Source of the DNA: Polynucleobacter asymbioticus QLW-P1DMWA-1 | GTDB taxonomy: Bacteria > Pseudomonadota > Gammaproteobacteria > Burkholderiales > Burkholderiaceae | Direction: 5' to 3' | Length of the DNA: 64,000 nucleotides | Assembly: GCF_000016345.1 (NCBI RefSeq) | Contig: NC_009379.1 | Span: forward strand, 2,046,001-2,110,000 | In this document: positions 1 through 9,612 of the stretch, one piece after another | Position numbering within the stretch: the first letter of the stretch is position 1 | Layout: each line of letters starts with the position of its first letter | The notes under the pieces: model-generated | Database searches by the model: none | Told to the model about the DNA's origin: nothing | The model's input: the letters and a program-made list of their open reading frames with translations, nothing else | Position numbers and translations under genes: made by a program

Positions 1-1088
1 GGAATATCCCAACCGCGCTTTTGAGCAACGCCCTGCAAGCCAGAGCGCACACGGGCGATCGTGCCATGATGGTCACTACCCTGCACATTAATCACTTTCT
101 GAAAACCACGATTCCACTTGCTGGCATGATAAGCAACATCTGGTACAAAATAAGTAAAGCTACCATCAGACTTACGCATCACGCGATCTTTATCATCGCC
201 ATCATCTGTCGTCTTTAACCACAAAGCACCTTCTGCTTCATAAGTCTTGCCAATGCTCTGAAGATCTTGAACAATCTGGGCTACGCTGCCATCGGTGTAC
301 AAGGAAGACTCTAAGTAATAGCAATCAAATTGAACGCCGAAGGTTTTTAAATCAATATCTTGCTCATTACGCAAATAAGTAACTGCGAATTTACGAATCG
401 CCTCAAGATCATCTTTGTAATCTGGTGATACTTTAAATGCGGCAGCAATTTCAGCAATGTATTCGCCGTTATAGGCTTGCTCAGGCCATTGCGGATCGCC
501 TGGTTTAAAGCCCTGCAAACGTGCTTGAACAGAAAGAGCCAAATTGGCAATTTGTACACCAGCATCGTTGTAATAAAACTCACGATGCACTTTAGTTCCT
601 TGCGTTGCCAATAAGTTTGCTAACGCATCACCCAAAGCAGCTTGGCGCCCATGACCCACGTGAAGCGGTCCAGTAGGATTGGCTGAAACAAATTCGATCA
701 TGGCACTTGCCGCGGGGCCTGAAGCTGGTGTCAGCTGGCCAAAATGGGTTCCAGAACCCAGAATTTCACTTACTACTGCAGTTTTAGCGGCATTGCTCAA
801 ACGAAAATTAATAAACCCAGGGCCAGCAATTTCACAAGATGCAATGAGCTCCCCATAACCAGGCTGTTTTTGTAAGTGCTCGACTAGAGACTGGGCCAAC
901 TCCCGCGGATTTAGTTTCCAAGGCTTAGAGAGCTGGAGGGCAATATTACAAGCGACATCACCGTGATCTACAGCCTTAGGGCGCTCTAAACGGGGGGTTG
1001 GCGCCTCATCCAGGCCACGCTCCTGAGCCAAGCCCTGAAGGGCAGCACTCAGCATTTCAATTAAACGATTTTTATTAGTCAGCAACAT
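1..1088 (-). CDS. argS: Arginine--tRNA ligase, N-terminal 362 residues (runs off window)
   Basis: My own translation of this strand gives an open frame from the ATG at 1088 to the window edge. It charges tRNA-Arg with arginine in the cytoplasm. An N-terminal tRNA-recognition (Add-1 type) domain covers about residues 1-100. The class I signature [12 protein letters not shown] starts at residue 143, and the stretch [15 protein letters not shown] is typical of ArgS. The later part reads on through DHHGTIARV, part of the Rossmann fold. The KMSKS-like loop and anticodon-binding domain lie outside the window. It is divergent from the DUF1840 gene with a 35-bp gap, so both promoters must sit there or overlap the genes. 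Confidence 0.95.
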   Translation of the reverse strand, partial: MLLTNKNRLIEMLSAALQGLAQERGLDEAPTPRLERPKAVDHGDVACNIALQLSKPWKLNPRELAQSLVEHLQKQPGYGELIASCEIAGPGFINFRLSNAAKTAVVSEILGSGTHFGQLTPASGPAASAMIEFVSANPTGPLHVGHGRQAALGDALANLLATQGTKVHREFYYNDAGVQIANLALSVQARLQGFKPGDPQWPEQAYNGEYIAEIAAAFKVSPDYKDDLEAIRKFAVTYLRNEQDIDLKTFGVQFDCYYLESSLYTDGSVAQIVQDLQSIGKTYEAEGALWLKTTDDGDDKDRVMRKSDGSFTYFVPDVAYHASKWNRGFQKVINVQGSDHHGTIARVRSGLQGVAQKRGWDI

Positions 1089-1123
1089 AGATAAGTGAGT
1101 TTATCAGGTGGTAAGCTATCGAA

Positions 1124-1441
1124 ATGATCTATCAATTCCGCTCTAAAGCTGGTCCAGATGTCATCATGCTGGCCGATCTGACTAAGAGAATCTTTGATAT
1201 TTTGGGACGCCCACTGGAACCCAGAGGCATCCTTACTGTAGAGCAACTGCCTGAACTCATTACCTCCCTAGAAACAGCCATCCTAAAAGATCTTGAGGAG
1301 CGCTCCAAAGCAAAAGGTGAAAATGAAGAGCTGGCTGAAAAACCCAAATTAGCAGATCGACTTGGTCAAAGGGCCTACCCTTTCCTTGAGCTCATGAAGC
1401 AAGCTAAAGCAAAAAACGAACCAGTAATGTGGGGTGTTTAA
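1124..1441 (+). CDS. DUF1840 family protein
   Basis: A 105-residue cytoplasmic protein beginning [16 protein letters not shown], which is the characteristic opening of the DUF1840 family of betaproteobacterial small proteins. It has no signal peptide or membrane segment. The middle is helical and charged, and it ends with [15 protein letters not shown], the conserved end of the family. The function is unknown. It is divergent from argS, and its stop overlaps the stop of the convergent metH fragment by 4 bp. Family assignment is by recognition of the N- and C-terminal motifs. Confidence 0.85.
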   Translation: MIYQFRSKAGPDVIMLADLTKRIFDILGRPLEPRGILTVEQLPELITSLETAILKDLEERSKAKGENEELAEKPKLADRLGQRAYPFLELMKQAKAKNEPVMWGV

Positions 1442-4188
1442 TCCAATAAGCTCGCAAGTTGACGGCGCGTATCTTCAACTGATTGACCCCGGCGCTTCGC
1501 AAGATCTTCCACCTGATCGTTTGAAAGCTTACCAACATTGAAATACCGAGCATCAGGATGAGCCAAATAAAACCCGCTCACGCTGGATGCAGGATTCATG
1601 GCCATTGATTCAGTTAACGTCATACCAATATCTTCAGAACCAATAACTCGCAATAGATCTTGCTTTACCTCATGGGCTGGGCAGGCAGGATAGCCAGGCG
1701 CTGGACGAATACCGCGGTACTCTTCATTAATCATTTGATCATTTGTCAGAATCTCATCAGTCGCATAACCCCAGAGATCAGTACGCACACGATGGTGCAT
1801 CAACTCAGCAAATGCCTCTGCTAGGCGATCAGCCAAAGCCTTCAACATAATTGCACTGTAGTCATCATGCTTTGCCTGAAATTCAGCAACTTTCTTTTCT
1901 ACGCCGTGACCAGTGGTAACTACAAAACAACCTAAATAGTCAGCCACGCCCGAATCTTTTGGTGCCACATAATCAGCAAGGCAACGATTAGGTCTGCGAA
2001 CACCATCCACAATGGGTCGCTCAGACTGTTGACGCAAGTTATGCCATACAAAGAGAGGATGTTGGCGTGCTTCATCGCTATACAACACGATATCGTCGCC
2101 AATCGTATTAGCAGGATAGAAAGCGACTACTGCATCCGCCTGCAACCATTGGCCTTTAATTAACTTATCTAACAATGCCTGTGCATCTTCAAATACTTTG
2201 CGTGCCTCAACGCCAACAACCTCATCATCCAAGATTGCCGGAAACTTGCCAGCCAAGTCCCAGGTCTGGAAAAATGGTGTCCAATCGATATATTTAGCTA
2301 TGTCGCTTAAGGCGAAATTCTTAAAGACTCGACGGCCAATAAATTTAGGCTTTTCGGGCACATAAGCAGCCCAATCAATCATTTCTCGATTCTTGCGTGC
2401 AGCCTCTAAAGAGATAGTTGGCGCCGCTTTTTTATTGGCATGCTGCTCACGAATGCGGACATAGTCATCGCGTAAGTCTTGAATAAATTTTTTGGCACTT
2501 TCGTCAGAAAGCAAGCTAGAGGCAACAGATACCGAACGTGAAGCATCAGGAACATAGACCACTGGACCGTCATAGTGCGGAGCAATCTTCACAGCAGTAT
2601 GAACGCGCGAGGTTGTTGCGCCACCAATCATCAATGGAATTTGGCGTTCACGGAAATAGTCATCACGTTGCATCTCTTGCGCAACATAAGTCATCTCTTC
2701 CAAAGAAGGGGTAATCAAACCTGAGAGACCAACAATATCTGCCTTCTCTTCTTTGGCGCGCTTCAGAATTTCAGCACAAGGAACCATCACACCCATATTG
2801 GCAACTTCAAAGTTATTACATTGCAACACCACCGTCACAATATTTTTTCCAATATCGTGAACGTCGCCCTTCACGGTAGCCATCACAATCTTGCCTTTGG
2901 CTTTTGCTTCACCACCTGCGGCAACGTGCTGACGCTTTTCTTCCTCAATATAGGGAATTAAAATCGCAACAGCTTGTTTCATGACACGAGCACTCTTCAC
3001 TACCTGAGGCAAAAACATTTTGCCGGCACCAAATAGATCGCCGACAACGTTCATACCATCCATGAGTGGGCCTTCAATGACCTCAATAGGTCTGCCACCT
3101 GCACTCATAATCTCTACACGCAGCTCTTCAGTATCGCCTTCGATGAAATTAGTGATCCCATGAACTAAGGCATGTGTCAGCCGCTCACGCACAGGCGCTT
3201 CACGCCACACCAAATTCTCAACCTGTTTTGCGCCACCACCTTTAAATTGATCAGCGATATCGAGCAGACGCTCTGTTGGCGTCTTGCCATCTTTTTCTTT
3301 AAAGCGATTAAGCACTACATCCTCTACGCGCTCGCGCAATTCAGGATCTAGATCGGCATAGACACCTAACTGACCAGCATTCACAATACCCATGTCCATA
3401 CCCGCCTGGATGGCGTGATACAGGAACACTGTATGAATAGCCTCACGCACACGGTCATTGCCGCGGAAGGAGAAGCTTACATTCGATACGCCACCACTTA
3501 CCTTTGCGCCAGGAAGGTTTTCTTTAATCCAACGCGTGGCATTAATAAAGTCGACTGCATAGTTGTCATGCTCTTCAATACCAGTAGCAATTGCAAAGAT
3601 ATTGGGATCGAAAATAATATCTTCAGCAGGAAAGCCAATCTCATTGACTAAGATGTCATAGCAACGTTTGCAAATTTCAGTTTTACGTTTAAAGGTATCA
3701 GCCTGACCTACCTCATCAAAAGCCATTACCACGGAAGCTGCACCGTAACGACGGATAAGGCGCGCCTGCCTGCGGAAAGGCTCATCTCCTTCTTTCAAGG
3801 AGATGGAGTTTACGATTGGCTTGCCCTGAATACACTTTAATCCCGCTTCGATAACACTCCACTTGGAGGAGTCGATCATGATAGGAACGCGAGCAATATC
3901 TGGCTCTGAAGCAATCAGATTTAAGAAGCGCGTCATCGCTGCCTCTGAATCCAACATTGCCTCATCCATATTAATATCAATGACTTGAGCACCGTTTTCA
4001 ACCTGCTGACGAGCGACAGCAAGTGCTTCATCAAATTGATTATTCAAAATCATGCGAGAAAATGCTTTAGATCCTGTCACGTTGGTGCGCTCACCAATAT
4101 TGACAAAGCCAACAGCTGGGGTGACATTGAATGGCTCAAGTCCAGAGAGCTTCATAGCTGGCACGGATTTTTTATCTATCTGACTCAT
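1438..4188 (-). CDS. metH: Methionine synthase MetH, C-terminal part (pterin, cobalamin and activation domains)
   Basis: At 916 residues this is the large piece of a cobalamin-dependent methionine synthase encoded by two genes. The pterin (methyl-THF) domain begins near residue 27 with [13 protein letters not shown]. The B12 domain carries [11 protein letters not shown], with H444 the expected lower axial cobalt ligand. The C-terminal AdoMet-binding reactivation domain carries [15 protein letters not shown]. It lacks the homocysteine-binding barrel, which is supplied by the upstream gene, overlapped by 4 bp (ATGA) at 4185-4188, so translation is probably coupled. Together they transfer the methyl group from 5-methyl-THF to homocysteine. 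No B12 riboswitch was seen upstream. Confidence 0.95.
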   Translation of the reverse strand: MSQIDKKSVPAMKLSGLEPFNVTPAVGFVNIGERTNVTGSKAFSRMILNNQFDEALAVARQQVENGAQVIDINMDEAMLDSEAAMTRFLNLIASEPDIARVPIMIDSSKWSVIEAGLKCIQGKPIVNSISLKEGDEPFRRQARLIRRYGAASVVMAFDEVGQADTFKRKTEICKRCYDILVNEIGFPAEDIIFDPNIFAIATGIEEHDNYAVDFINATRWIKENLPGAKVSGGVSNVSFSFRGNDRVREAIHTVFLYHAIQAGMDMGIVNAGQLGVYADLDPELRERVEDVVLNRFKEKDGKTPTERLLDIADQFKGGGAKQVENLVWREAPVRERLTHALVHGITNFIEGDTEELRVEIMSAGGRPIEVIEGPLMDGMNVVGDLFGAGKMFLPQVVKSARVMKQAVAILIPYIEEEKRQHVAAGGEAKAKGKIVMATVKGDVHDIGKNIVTVVLQCNNFEVANMGVMVPCAEILKRAKEEKADIVGLSGLITPSLEEMTYVAQEMQRDDYFRERQIPLMIGGATTSRVHTAVKIAPHYDGPVVYVPDASRSVSVASSLLSDESAKKFIQDLRDDYVRIREQHANKKAAPTISLEAARKNREMIDWAAYVPEKPKFIGRRVFKNFALSDIAKYIDWTPFFQTWDLAGKFPAILDDEVVGVEARKVFEDAQALLDKLIKGQWLQADAVVAFYPANTIGDDIVLYSDEARQHPLFVWHNLRQQSERPIVDGVRRPNRCLADYVAPKDSGVADYLGCFVVTTGHGVEKKVAEFQAKHDDYSAIMLKALADRLAEAFAELMHHRVRTDLWGYATDEILTNDQMINEEYRGIRPAPGYPACPAHEVKQDLLRVIGSEDIGMTLTESMAMNPASSVSGFYLAHPDARYFNVGKLSNDQVEDLAKRRGQSVEDTRRQLASLLD

Positions 4189-5249
4189 ACAGACTCCTCT
4201 GTATTTTCACGATAGAAGGCACGGGGCTTACGCTTAGCAACTGCATTAGCAATTGCACGAATGTGATCCGGAGTAGTGCCGCAGCAACCGCCAACTAAAT
4301 TGACTAAGCCGTCTTTAGCAAAACCATCGACCAGACTAGAGGTGATATCAGGAGTCTCATCAAACCCAGTATCACTCATTGGATTAGGCAAGCCCGCATT
4401 GGGATAGCAAGAAACTGCGGCATCGCAAATTCGGGACAACTCTGCAATATATGGACGCATCAGAGCGGCACCCAGCGCACAATTTAAACCAAAGGTGAGG
4501 GGTTTAATGTGACGCAAACTATTCCAAAACGCTTCTACCGTTTGACCAGAAAGAATTCGTCCAGAAGCATCGGTTACTGTTCCGGAAATCATCACTGGTA
4601 AACGCTCTCCGGTTTCTTCAAAAAATTCATCGAGCGCAAACAATGCCGCTTTAGCATTGAGCGTATCAAAAATAGTTTCCACTAAAAATAAGTCAACACC
4701 ACCTGCAAATAAGCCTTCAATCTGCTCGCGGTAAGAGGCACGCAAAGCATCAAACGTAACATTACGAGCGCCTGGATCATTTACATCAGGGGAAATACTG
4801 GCGGTCTTTGGTGTGGGCCCAATTGCGCCCGCTGCAAAGCGTGGCTTGTCAGGAGTGCTGTATTTTTCACAAGCAGCACGGGCTAATTTTGCAGAGACTT
4901 CATTCATCTCACGTGCTAAGCCGGCCATTTTGTAATCCTCTTGAGCAACAGATGTGGCGCCAAAAGTATTGGTTTCAATAATGTCAGCACCAGCATCTAA
5001 ATATTGCTCGTGAATTTTGCTAATGATCTGTGGCTGAGTTAAAACTAATAATTCGTTATTGCCTTTGATATCGCCAGGATGGCCTGCAAAACGAGTATTG
5101 GTGGGTAAGCCGCGGTAATCGGCCTCACCTAATTTATATTGCTGAATCATGGTCCCCATAGCGCCATCCAATATGAGGATGCGCTGCTTTAAGAGCTCAG
5201 GAAGCGCTTGACCGCGGGTGTAGGGCTGGGATAAACCATTAAATTGCAT
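4185..5249 (-). CDS. metH: Homocysteine S-methyltransferase subunit (MetH N-terminal module)
   Basis: At 354 residues this matches the N-terminal zinc-dependent barrel of Met[11 protein letters not shown] is at residues 28-37. The three zinc-ligand cysteines are C257 (in GLNCALGA) and C322/C323 (in [11 protein letters not shown]). It binds and activates homocysteine for methylation by the cobalamin subunit encoded directly downstream. The ATG at 5249 begins [13 protein letters not shown]. It could act alone as a methyltransferase (BhmT/MmuM-like), but the 4-bp overlap with the C-terminal piece makes a two-subunit MetH much likelier. Confidence 0.93.
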   Translation of the reverse strand: MQFNGLSQPYTRGQALPELLKQRILILDGAMGTMIQQYKLGEADYRGLPTNTRFAGHPGDIKGNNELLVLTQPQIISKIHEQYLDAGADIIETNTFGATSVAQEDYKMAGLAREMNEVSAKLARAACEKYSTPDKPRFAAGAIGPTPKTASISPDVNDPGARNVTFDALRASYREQIEGLFAGGVDLFLVETIFDTLNAKAALFALDEFFEETGERLPVMISGTVTDASGRILSGQTVEAFWNSLRHIKPLTFGLNCALGAALMRPYIAELSRICDAAVSCYPNAGLPNPMSDTGFDETPDITSSLVDGFAKDGLVNLVGGCCGTTPDHIRAIANAVAKRKPRAFYRENTEESV

Positions 5250-5322
5250 TGTTAGCCGGGAATAATCTCTAGAATCCCTTATTCTATTGGAAAAGCCACT
5301 TTAAATTTACCCTGGAGCCCTT

Positions 5323-5778
5323 ATGTTTGGAACCATTCCTGAATTCAATCAAAGCCTTGAAATGTTTAAAACCATGTGGGGACAAGGCGCAGCGGGTCAG
5401 GCTGGGCAATTTCCCTTCACTGCTGACGCTTCTAAGGCCGCTGGAGGCTTTGCATCAGCATTTCCTGGTCTAGATGTAGACGAACTTGAAAAACGCATTA
5501 AAGACCTGAAAAGCGTTGAGAATTGGCTAAATCTAAACCTCAATATCCTGAAATCTACCATTCAGGGTCTAGAGGTACAGCATGCCACCATGATGGCACT
5601 AAAGTCCTTTGGTGATGCTGTCTCTGCAGCAGGCGCTGCTGCCACTGGCACTAGCGAAGAAACCAGCACCAAAACTAGGACTACGAGCGCTAAACCACGG
5701 AAAACCGCAACACGCCGTCCTCGCAAAGCTGGCGACGCAACTTTCCTTGACGAAGTAGGTAATTCAGATGAGCAATAG
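5323..5778 (+). CDS. phaM: PhaM-like polyhydroxyalkanoate granule regulatory protein
   Basis: A 151-residue protein matching the PhaM family, which activates PHA synthase and tethers PHB granules to the nucleoid. The conserved core FPGLDVDELEKRIKDLKSVE followed by WLNLNLNILKSTIQGLE lies at about residues 48-86 and is predicted helical. The last 40 residues are rich in Thr, Lys, Arg and Ala (AKPRKTATRRPRKAG), fitting the DNA-binding tail. The ATG at 5323 follows GGAGCCCTT, a usable ribosome site. The final 89 bp overlap the convergent MBL hydrolase gene. Membership is by recognition; no PHA synthase gene is in the window. Confidence 0.85.
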   Translation: MFGTIPEFNQSLEMFKTMWGQGAAGQAGQFPFTADASKAAGGFASAFPGLDVDELEKRIKDLKSVENWLNLNLNILKSTIQGLEVQHATMMALKSFGDAVSAAGAAATGTSEETSTKTRTTSAKPRKTATRRPRKAGDATFLDEVGNSDEQ

Positions 5779-6775
5779 CTTCGCCCATGGCGAAAGTCAG
5801 TTGATGAATATCTAATTCACGCTTAAATAAAACCGGCACTATCTCTCGAGCATGCGCCGGTTTTTTACATGCGCCGAGCGCTTCTGCCAAACGCTCATCA
5901 TGATGGGCTTTTAACTGGGCAATACGCGGCTTCATGCCGGTAAAAGGCTTGCCATGGGAAGGCAATACCAAAGCATCGTCAGGTAACGGCAAGTAACGGT
6001 CGAGTGATTGCAAATACAAACCTAGCGGGTCTGCATCAGGATCGGCATCATAAACACTGACGTTAGTAGAGATGCGTGGCAATAACATATCACCAGAAAT
6101 TAATACATTTAACTCTTTGCAAAAAAGCGAAGCGTGTTCCGGGGCGTGGCCATAACCCATGATGACCTCCCATGTTCGCCCGCCAATCTCAATCAACTCA
6201 CCATCAAGAATACGGCGATATTGGCGTGGAACTCCGGGAACCATATTGCTGTAGTAATTCGAGCGCGCCCGAATTTTTTCTAAATCTTCTGGCGTGGTTA
6301 AACCATGCCTTTGAAAATGGTCTGCTGAACCACCGCCACCAGCGCGCGCACCAATCGCAGCACCGCCCTCTTTGCAGCTAAGCCATTGAGCGGTGAGGTA
6401 GTCCGTCATTGAAATCCATAATGGCACCTTCCATTTTTCACAAAGCCATTGCGATAAGCCTACATGATCAGGATGCATATGGGTCACAATCACACGGAGC
6501 ACTGGCATACCGTCTAATTGCGTTGCAAAAATGGCTTCCCAAGCAGCCCTAGTTTCATCATTTGCAATGCCGCAATCCACAATGGTCCAGCCATTTACCC
6601 CATCAATTTGGTCACGTAGCATCCATAAATTAATATGGTCCAAAGCGAATGGCAGACGCATTCTAAGCCAGCGAACTCCAGGTGCCACCTCTATGGTTGC
6701 GCCGATCTCAGGCAAACTCTCGCCTAAGGGATAATGAATATCACTCGCAGTACTGGATTGTGTTTTTGCGTTCAT
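5690..6775 (-). CDS. MBL-fold metallo-hydrolase
   Basis: A 361-residue cytoplasmic protein of the metallo-beta-lactamase superfamily. The metal-binding motif THMHPDHVG has H99, H101, D103 and H104. A further metal ligand region is GYGHAPEHASLF (about residue 210), and ISGDMLLPRI supplies the bridging Asp. The C-terminal 100 residues (PSHGKPFTG, then a helical domain with HLNYLLRQGKL) resemble the winged-helix end of LACTB2-like hydrolases. The substrate is unknown, perhaps a thioester or glyoxalase II-type substrate. The stop lies 89 bp inside the convergent phaM gene, an unusually long 3' overlap. Confidence 0.85.
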   Translation of the reverse strand: MNAKTQSSTASDIHYPLGESLPEIGATIEVAPGVRWLRMRLPFALDHINLWMLRDQIDGVNGWTIVDCGIANDETRAAWEAIFATQLDGMPVLRVIVTHMHPDHVGLSQWLCEKWKVPLWISMTDYLTAQWLSCKEGGAAIGARAGGGGSADHFQRHGLTTPEDLEKIRARSNYYSNMVPGVPRQYRRILDGELIEIGGRTWEVIMGYGHAPEHASLFCKELNVLISGDMLLPRISTNVSVYDADPDADPLGLYLQSLDRYLPLPDDALVLPSHGKPFTGMKPRIAQLKAHHDERLAEALGACKKPAHAREIVPVLFKRELDIHQLTFAMGEAIAHLNYLLRQGKLRRQLCEDGVLRFSVV

Positions 6776-6811
6776 CGTTATTTATCTATTTATATATCGC
6801 TTGGATTTACT

Positions 6812-6988
6812 TTGACTTCAGTTCCATCACCTTGCATCAACTTATGCGACATGAATCCCGAAAATGGTTACTGTCGAGGATGCTATCGCACGCTCAATGA
6901 AATCGCAGACTGGTCTGATTTATCTAATATGGAAAAGCTTGCGGTTTGGTCGCAACTGTCTAAACGCAAACCCCAAGCTCCCCAATAG
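6812..6988 (+). CDS. DUF1289 family small cysteine-rich protein
   Basis: About 58 residues. It carries the DUF1289 signature: SPCINLCDMNPENGYCRGC, then RTLNEIADWSDLS, with four cysteines spaced like a small metal-binding knuckle. Function is unknown. I place the start at the TTG at 6812, preceded by TTGGA at 6801-6805. The longer frame opening at 6734 would overlap the divergent MBL gene and encode an unrelated-looking extension. Start confidence is moderate; domain confidence is high. Confidence 0.75.
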   Translation: MTSVPSPCINLCDMNPENGYCRGCYRTLNEIADWSDLSNMEKLAVWSQLSKRKPQAPQ

Positions 6989-6996
6989 GTACTTAC

Positions 6997-7980
6997 TTAT
7001 CGATTCACGTCAACGATTAATCGTCCGCGCACATTTCCAGCCATCAACTCTTTCGCATACTTGATTGACTCCTCTAATGTAATTTCATGAGAAATCTCAT
7101 CAAGAGTTTTCAAGTCCAATAATTTACTGAGTTGCTCATACGCCGCAATGCGTTTGGCGCGAGGGACTGTGACGCTATTGATTCCATACAAAGTTACACC
7201 ACGCAAAATAAATGGTGCCACGCTTGAAGGAAAGTCCATTCCTTGCGCAAGACCGCAAGCGGCAACAGCGCCATCACTCTTGGTTTGTGCGCACGCATTT
7301 GCCAAAGTATGACTACCTACGCTATCAATTACGGCAGCCCAGCGCTCTTTAGCAAGGGGCTTTCCAGGCTCTGACAAGCTTGCGCGGTCAATGACTTCAG
7401 CTGCGCCTAATTTCTTTAAATATTCAGCTTCGGATACGCGCCCAGTACTGGCCACCACAGAAAAGCCCAATTTGTGCAGCAAAGTAATTGCAAAACTTCC
7501 CACTCCCCCTGCCGCGCCAGTAACAAGAACCTCTCCATCGCTTGGCTTTAGACCATGGCCTTGCAATGCCATTACTGCAAGCATGGCGGTATATCCCGCC
7601 GTACCAATTGCTAAGGTTTGTTTTGCTGTAAGTCCTTTAGGTAAAGGTATCAGCCACTCAGACTTCACTCGCGCTTGTTGAGCCAGTCCACCCCAATGAC
7701 CCTCTCCAACACCCCAGCCATTGAGAAGCACCATATCCCCGACTTTATAGTCGGGACTACTGCTTTCCAGAACCTCACCAGCAAAATCAATACCGGGGAC
7801 TAGGGGAAACTTTCTAACAACAGGTCCTTTACCAGTAATTGCCAGGCCATCCTTGTAATTCAAGGTGGAATAGAGCACTTTGACCCGAACATCGCCTTCT
7901 GGCAGGCTGGCTTCATCTACTTCCGAGAGCTCAGCCCGATAACCTTGCTCATCCTTATTTACTAATATCGCTTTAAACAT
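6997..7980 (-). CDS. acuI: AcuI/YhdH-type NADPH-dependent acryloyl-CoA reductase (quinone oxidoreductase family)
   Basis: A 327-residue MDR-superfamily enzyme without zinc-ligand cysteines. The N-terminal GroES-like domain has STLNYKDGLAITG. The NADPH-binding VTGAAGGVGSFAI is followed by VVASTGRVSEAEYLKKLGA, typical of the YhdH/AcuI group that reduces acryloyl-CoA to propionyl-CoA. I choose the ATG at 7980 (MFKAILVNKDEQG) because AAGGAAGAG sits just upstream; the frame extends to 8013 without a ribosome site. It is transcribed towards the DUF1289 gene. Exact substrate is inferred from the family. Confidence 0.88.
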   Translation of the reverse strand: MFKAILVNKDEQGYRAELSEVDEASLPEGDVRVKVLYSTLNYKDGLAITGKGPVVRKFPLVPGIDFAGEVLESSSPDYKVGDMVLLNGWGVGEGHWGGLAQQARVKSEWLIPLPKGLTAKQTLAIGTAGYTAMLAVMALQGHGLKPSDGEVLVTGAAGGVGSFAITLLHKLGFSVVASTGRVSEAEYLKKLGAAEVIDRASLSEPGKPLAKERWAAVIDSVGSHTLANACAQTKSDGAVAACGLAQGMDFPSSVAPFILRGVTLYGINSVTVPRAKRIAAYEQLSKLLDLKTLDEISHEITLEESIKYAKELMAGNVRGRLIVDVNR

Positions 7981-8067
7981 GTCTCTTCCTTTAAATAGGG
8001 GTGGTTTCCCCACAATGATTCCCTAATAGGTTTATCCTAACGAGCATTGACAATTATGGAGGTTTCC

Positions 8068-8364
8068 ATGAAAAAAATTCTACTCTTAACTGCGATTTCT
8101 AGCTCATTACTAGTTGGGTGCTATTCCACAGAGCTCAGTATGTCTATGGGAAATATGCGCTTAATTAATTCCAGCGCCGCCCCTCAAGATGTGATGAACT
8201 ACGCAACCAATGTCTGTAAGAATGATTTTTACCAAGGCGCCAGCTTTATATCCAAGGCAGGCAAGGAATATCGCTTTAAATGTGTACAAGCCGAAGAAAA
8301 TGAAGTGCTGATTCCTATTCCAGGAACAGTAATTGAGCCTGAAGCAACAGCACAAGCAAAGTAA
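8068..8364 (+). CDS. Small predicted lipoprotein
   Basis: A 98-residue protein with a lipoprotein signal (MKKILLLTAISSSLLVGC), so it is expected to be lipidated at C18 and exported. The mature part contains LINSSAAPQDVMNYATNVC and ends near YRFKCVQ, giving two cysteines that could pair. The ATG at 8068 is preceded by ATGGAGG at 8056-8062, which decides the start over 8047. It shares a spaced pattern (NSS, then A..x..C, then F.C) with the lipoprotein at 62118-62351, suggesting a small paralogous family. Function is not recognised. Confidence 0.75.
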   Translation: MKKILLLTAISSSLLVGCYSTELSMSMGNMRLINSSAAPQDVMNYATNVCKNDFYQGASFISKAGKEYRFKCVQAEENEVLIPIPGTVIEPEATAQAK

Positions 8365-8374
8365 ATTCAATCTA

Positions 8375-8875
8375 ATGACCCCTTTTACCTCTCAAGAGCT
8401 TCGCAAAGGATTCGCTTCATTTGCAACTGGGGTCACTGTAATCACTTGTATGGATGAAGCGCAAAGTGCCCATGGCATCACCATTAGCTCATTCAACACA
8501 GTCTCTCTAGAGCCGCCCCTTATTTTGTGGAGCCTTAAAAAACATTCCCGCTTAACTCCTTGGGTTGATGTGGGTAAAAAGCATTTGATCCATGTACTAG
8601 AACGCTCCCAAGAAAATTTGGCGATGCACTTTGCTACTGTGAAGCAAGATCAATTTCAGGGTGTAGCCCATCAATTAGCAAACAGCGGCCTTACTCAAAT
8701 TGAGGGCTGCGTTGCCTACTACGAATGTGAAACGGTTTCTATCCACGTTGGCGGTGATCACAACATCATTGTTGCCAAAGTTATTAATCTAAAAAATCAT
8801 CCTGAAAAAGAACCTCTCATCTTTGCACGTAGCAAATTCTTAGGCCTCGATTTTTCTGAACTTCAATTCGGCTAA
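8375..8875 (+). CDS. Flavin reductase family protein
   Basis: A 166-residue flavin-reductase-like (FMN-binding split barrel) protein. Diagnostic stretches are RKGFASFATGVTVIT near the N-terminus, HGITISSFNTVSLEPPL (the FMN-binding loop) and GDHNIIVAKV near residue 130. Such proteins reduce FMN or FAD with NAD(P)H, often supplying a monooxygenase. No monooxygenase partner lies nearby. The start at 8375 leaves 10 bp after the lipoprotein stop, consistent with co-transcription; upstream in-frame codons would overlap that gene. The ribosome site is weak. Confidence 0.85.
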   Translation: MTPFTSQELRKGFASFATGVTVITCMDEAQSAHGITISSFNTVSLEPPLILWSLKKHSRLTPWVDVGKKHLIHVLERSQENLAMHFATVKQDQFQGVAHQLANSGLTQIEGCVAYYECETVSIHVGGDHNIIVAKVINLKNHPEKEPLIFARSKFLGLDFSELQFG

Positions 8876-8903
8876 AAGCTCTCAATCTATTTAAGGAAAT
8901 GCC

Positions 8904-9566
8904 ATGATGCGTTTATGGGGTCGCAAAAGTTCCATCAATGTCCAAAAGGTATTGTGGTGTCTTGCAGAGCTTGGCCTTAAAGAAGGGCAAGATTTTGAAC
9001 GTATCGATGCAGGCCTTCAATTTGGCATCAATCGCTCCCCTGAGTTTCTAAAACTCAATCCCAATGGCCTAGTTCCCACGCTTCAAGATGGCGATGTGGT
9101 TCTCTGGGAATCCAATACCATCATGCGTTACCTGGTGCGTATGCATGACAAAGTGAAACGCTTTCCAACAGATGTCAAAAGTCAGTACAGCTCAGAAAAG
9201 TGGCTTGATTGGCAACTGGCCTCTATGTGGCCTCCTTTGCGGACTACCTTTTTAGGTCTGACACGCGTACCAGAAGCTGAGCGCAATTACGAAGCAATTC
9301 AAAAGGGTTACCAAGAAGCAAATCAATTATTTGGATTGCTTGATGCAGTGCTTGCTACTCAAGATTTCAGTGCGGGCAATCATTTTCAGATTGGTGACAT
9401 TGCTCTTGCTTTATGTGTACATCGCTGGGTTTTACTCCACCAGGCTTTCCCGGAAAAAACAGGGCCAAAAGCAGATCTTAAGAATGTTACCCGCTGGCTC
9501 AAACAACTAGAGACACAAACTCACTTCCTAGAGTTTGCAGACAAAGAACTCAATATTGTTGTGTAG
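8904..9566 (+). CDS. Glutathione S-transferase family protein
   Basis: A 220-residue cytosolic GST. The N-terminal thioredoxin-like domain starts MMRLWGRKSSINVQKVLWCL, with the probable catalytic Ser in the SSINVQK region, followed by NPNGLVPTLQDGD and ESNTIMRYL (the glutathione gamma-Glu site). The C-terminal helical domain contains FQIGDIALALCVHRW, the N-capping motif of GSTs. AAGGAA lies upstream of the ATG at 8904; 8907 is an equally possible start. It is probably co-transcribed with the flavin reductase 28 bp upstream. Substrate unknown. Confidence 0.9.
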   Translation: MMRLWGRKSSINVQKVLWCLAELGLKEGQDFERIDAGLQFGINRSPEFLKLNPNGLVPTLQDGDVVLWESNTIMRYLVRMHDKVKRFPTDVKSQYSSEKWLDWQLASMWPPLRTTFLGLTRVPEAERNYEAIQKGYQEANQLFGLLDAVLATQDFSAGNHFQIGDIALALCVHRWVLLHQAFPEKTGPKADLKNVTRWLKQLETQTHFLEFADKELNIVV

Positions 9567-9568
9567 TG

Positions 9569-9606
9569 TTTTAAGTTGACGCGCATTCAGTGGTGTGAAC
9601 TTAAAA
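9569..9606. repeat. Inverted repeat between convergent genes
   Basis: TTTTAAGTT at 9569-9577 is the exact reverse complement of AACTTAAAA at 9598-9606, with a 20-base loop. It fills the 46-bp gap between the GST gene and the convergent RND pump gene. It could act as a weak transcription stop for both, but the stem is AT-rich and has no clear GC core, so the function is uncertain. Confidence 0.4.
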
Positions 9607-9612
9607 GCCTTC

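Noticed and set aside
5250..5322. B12 riboswitch upstream of metH
   Set aside because: The 73-bp gap is far too short for a cobalamin aptamer and shows no B12-box-like sequence.
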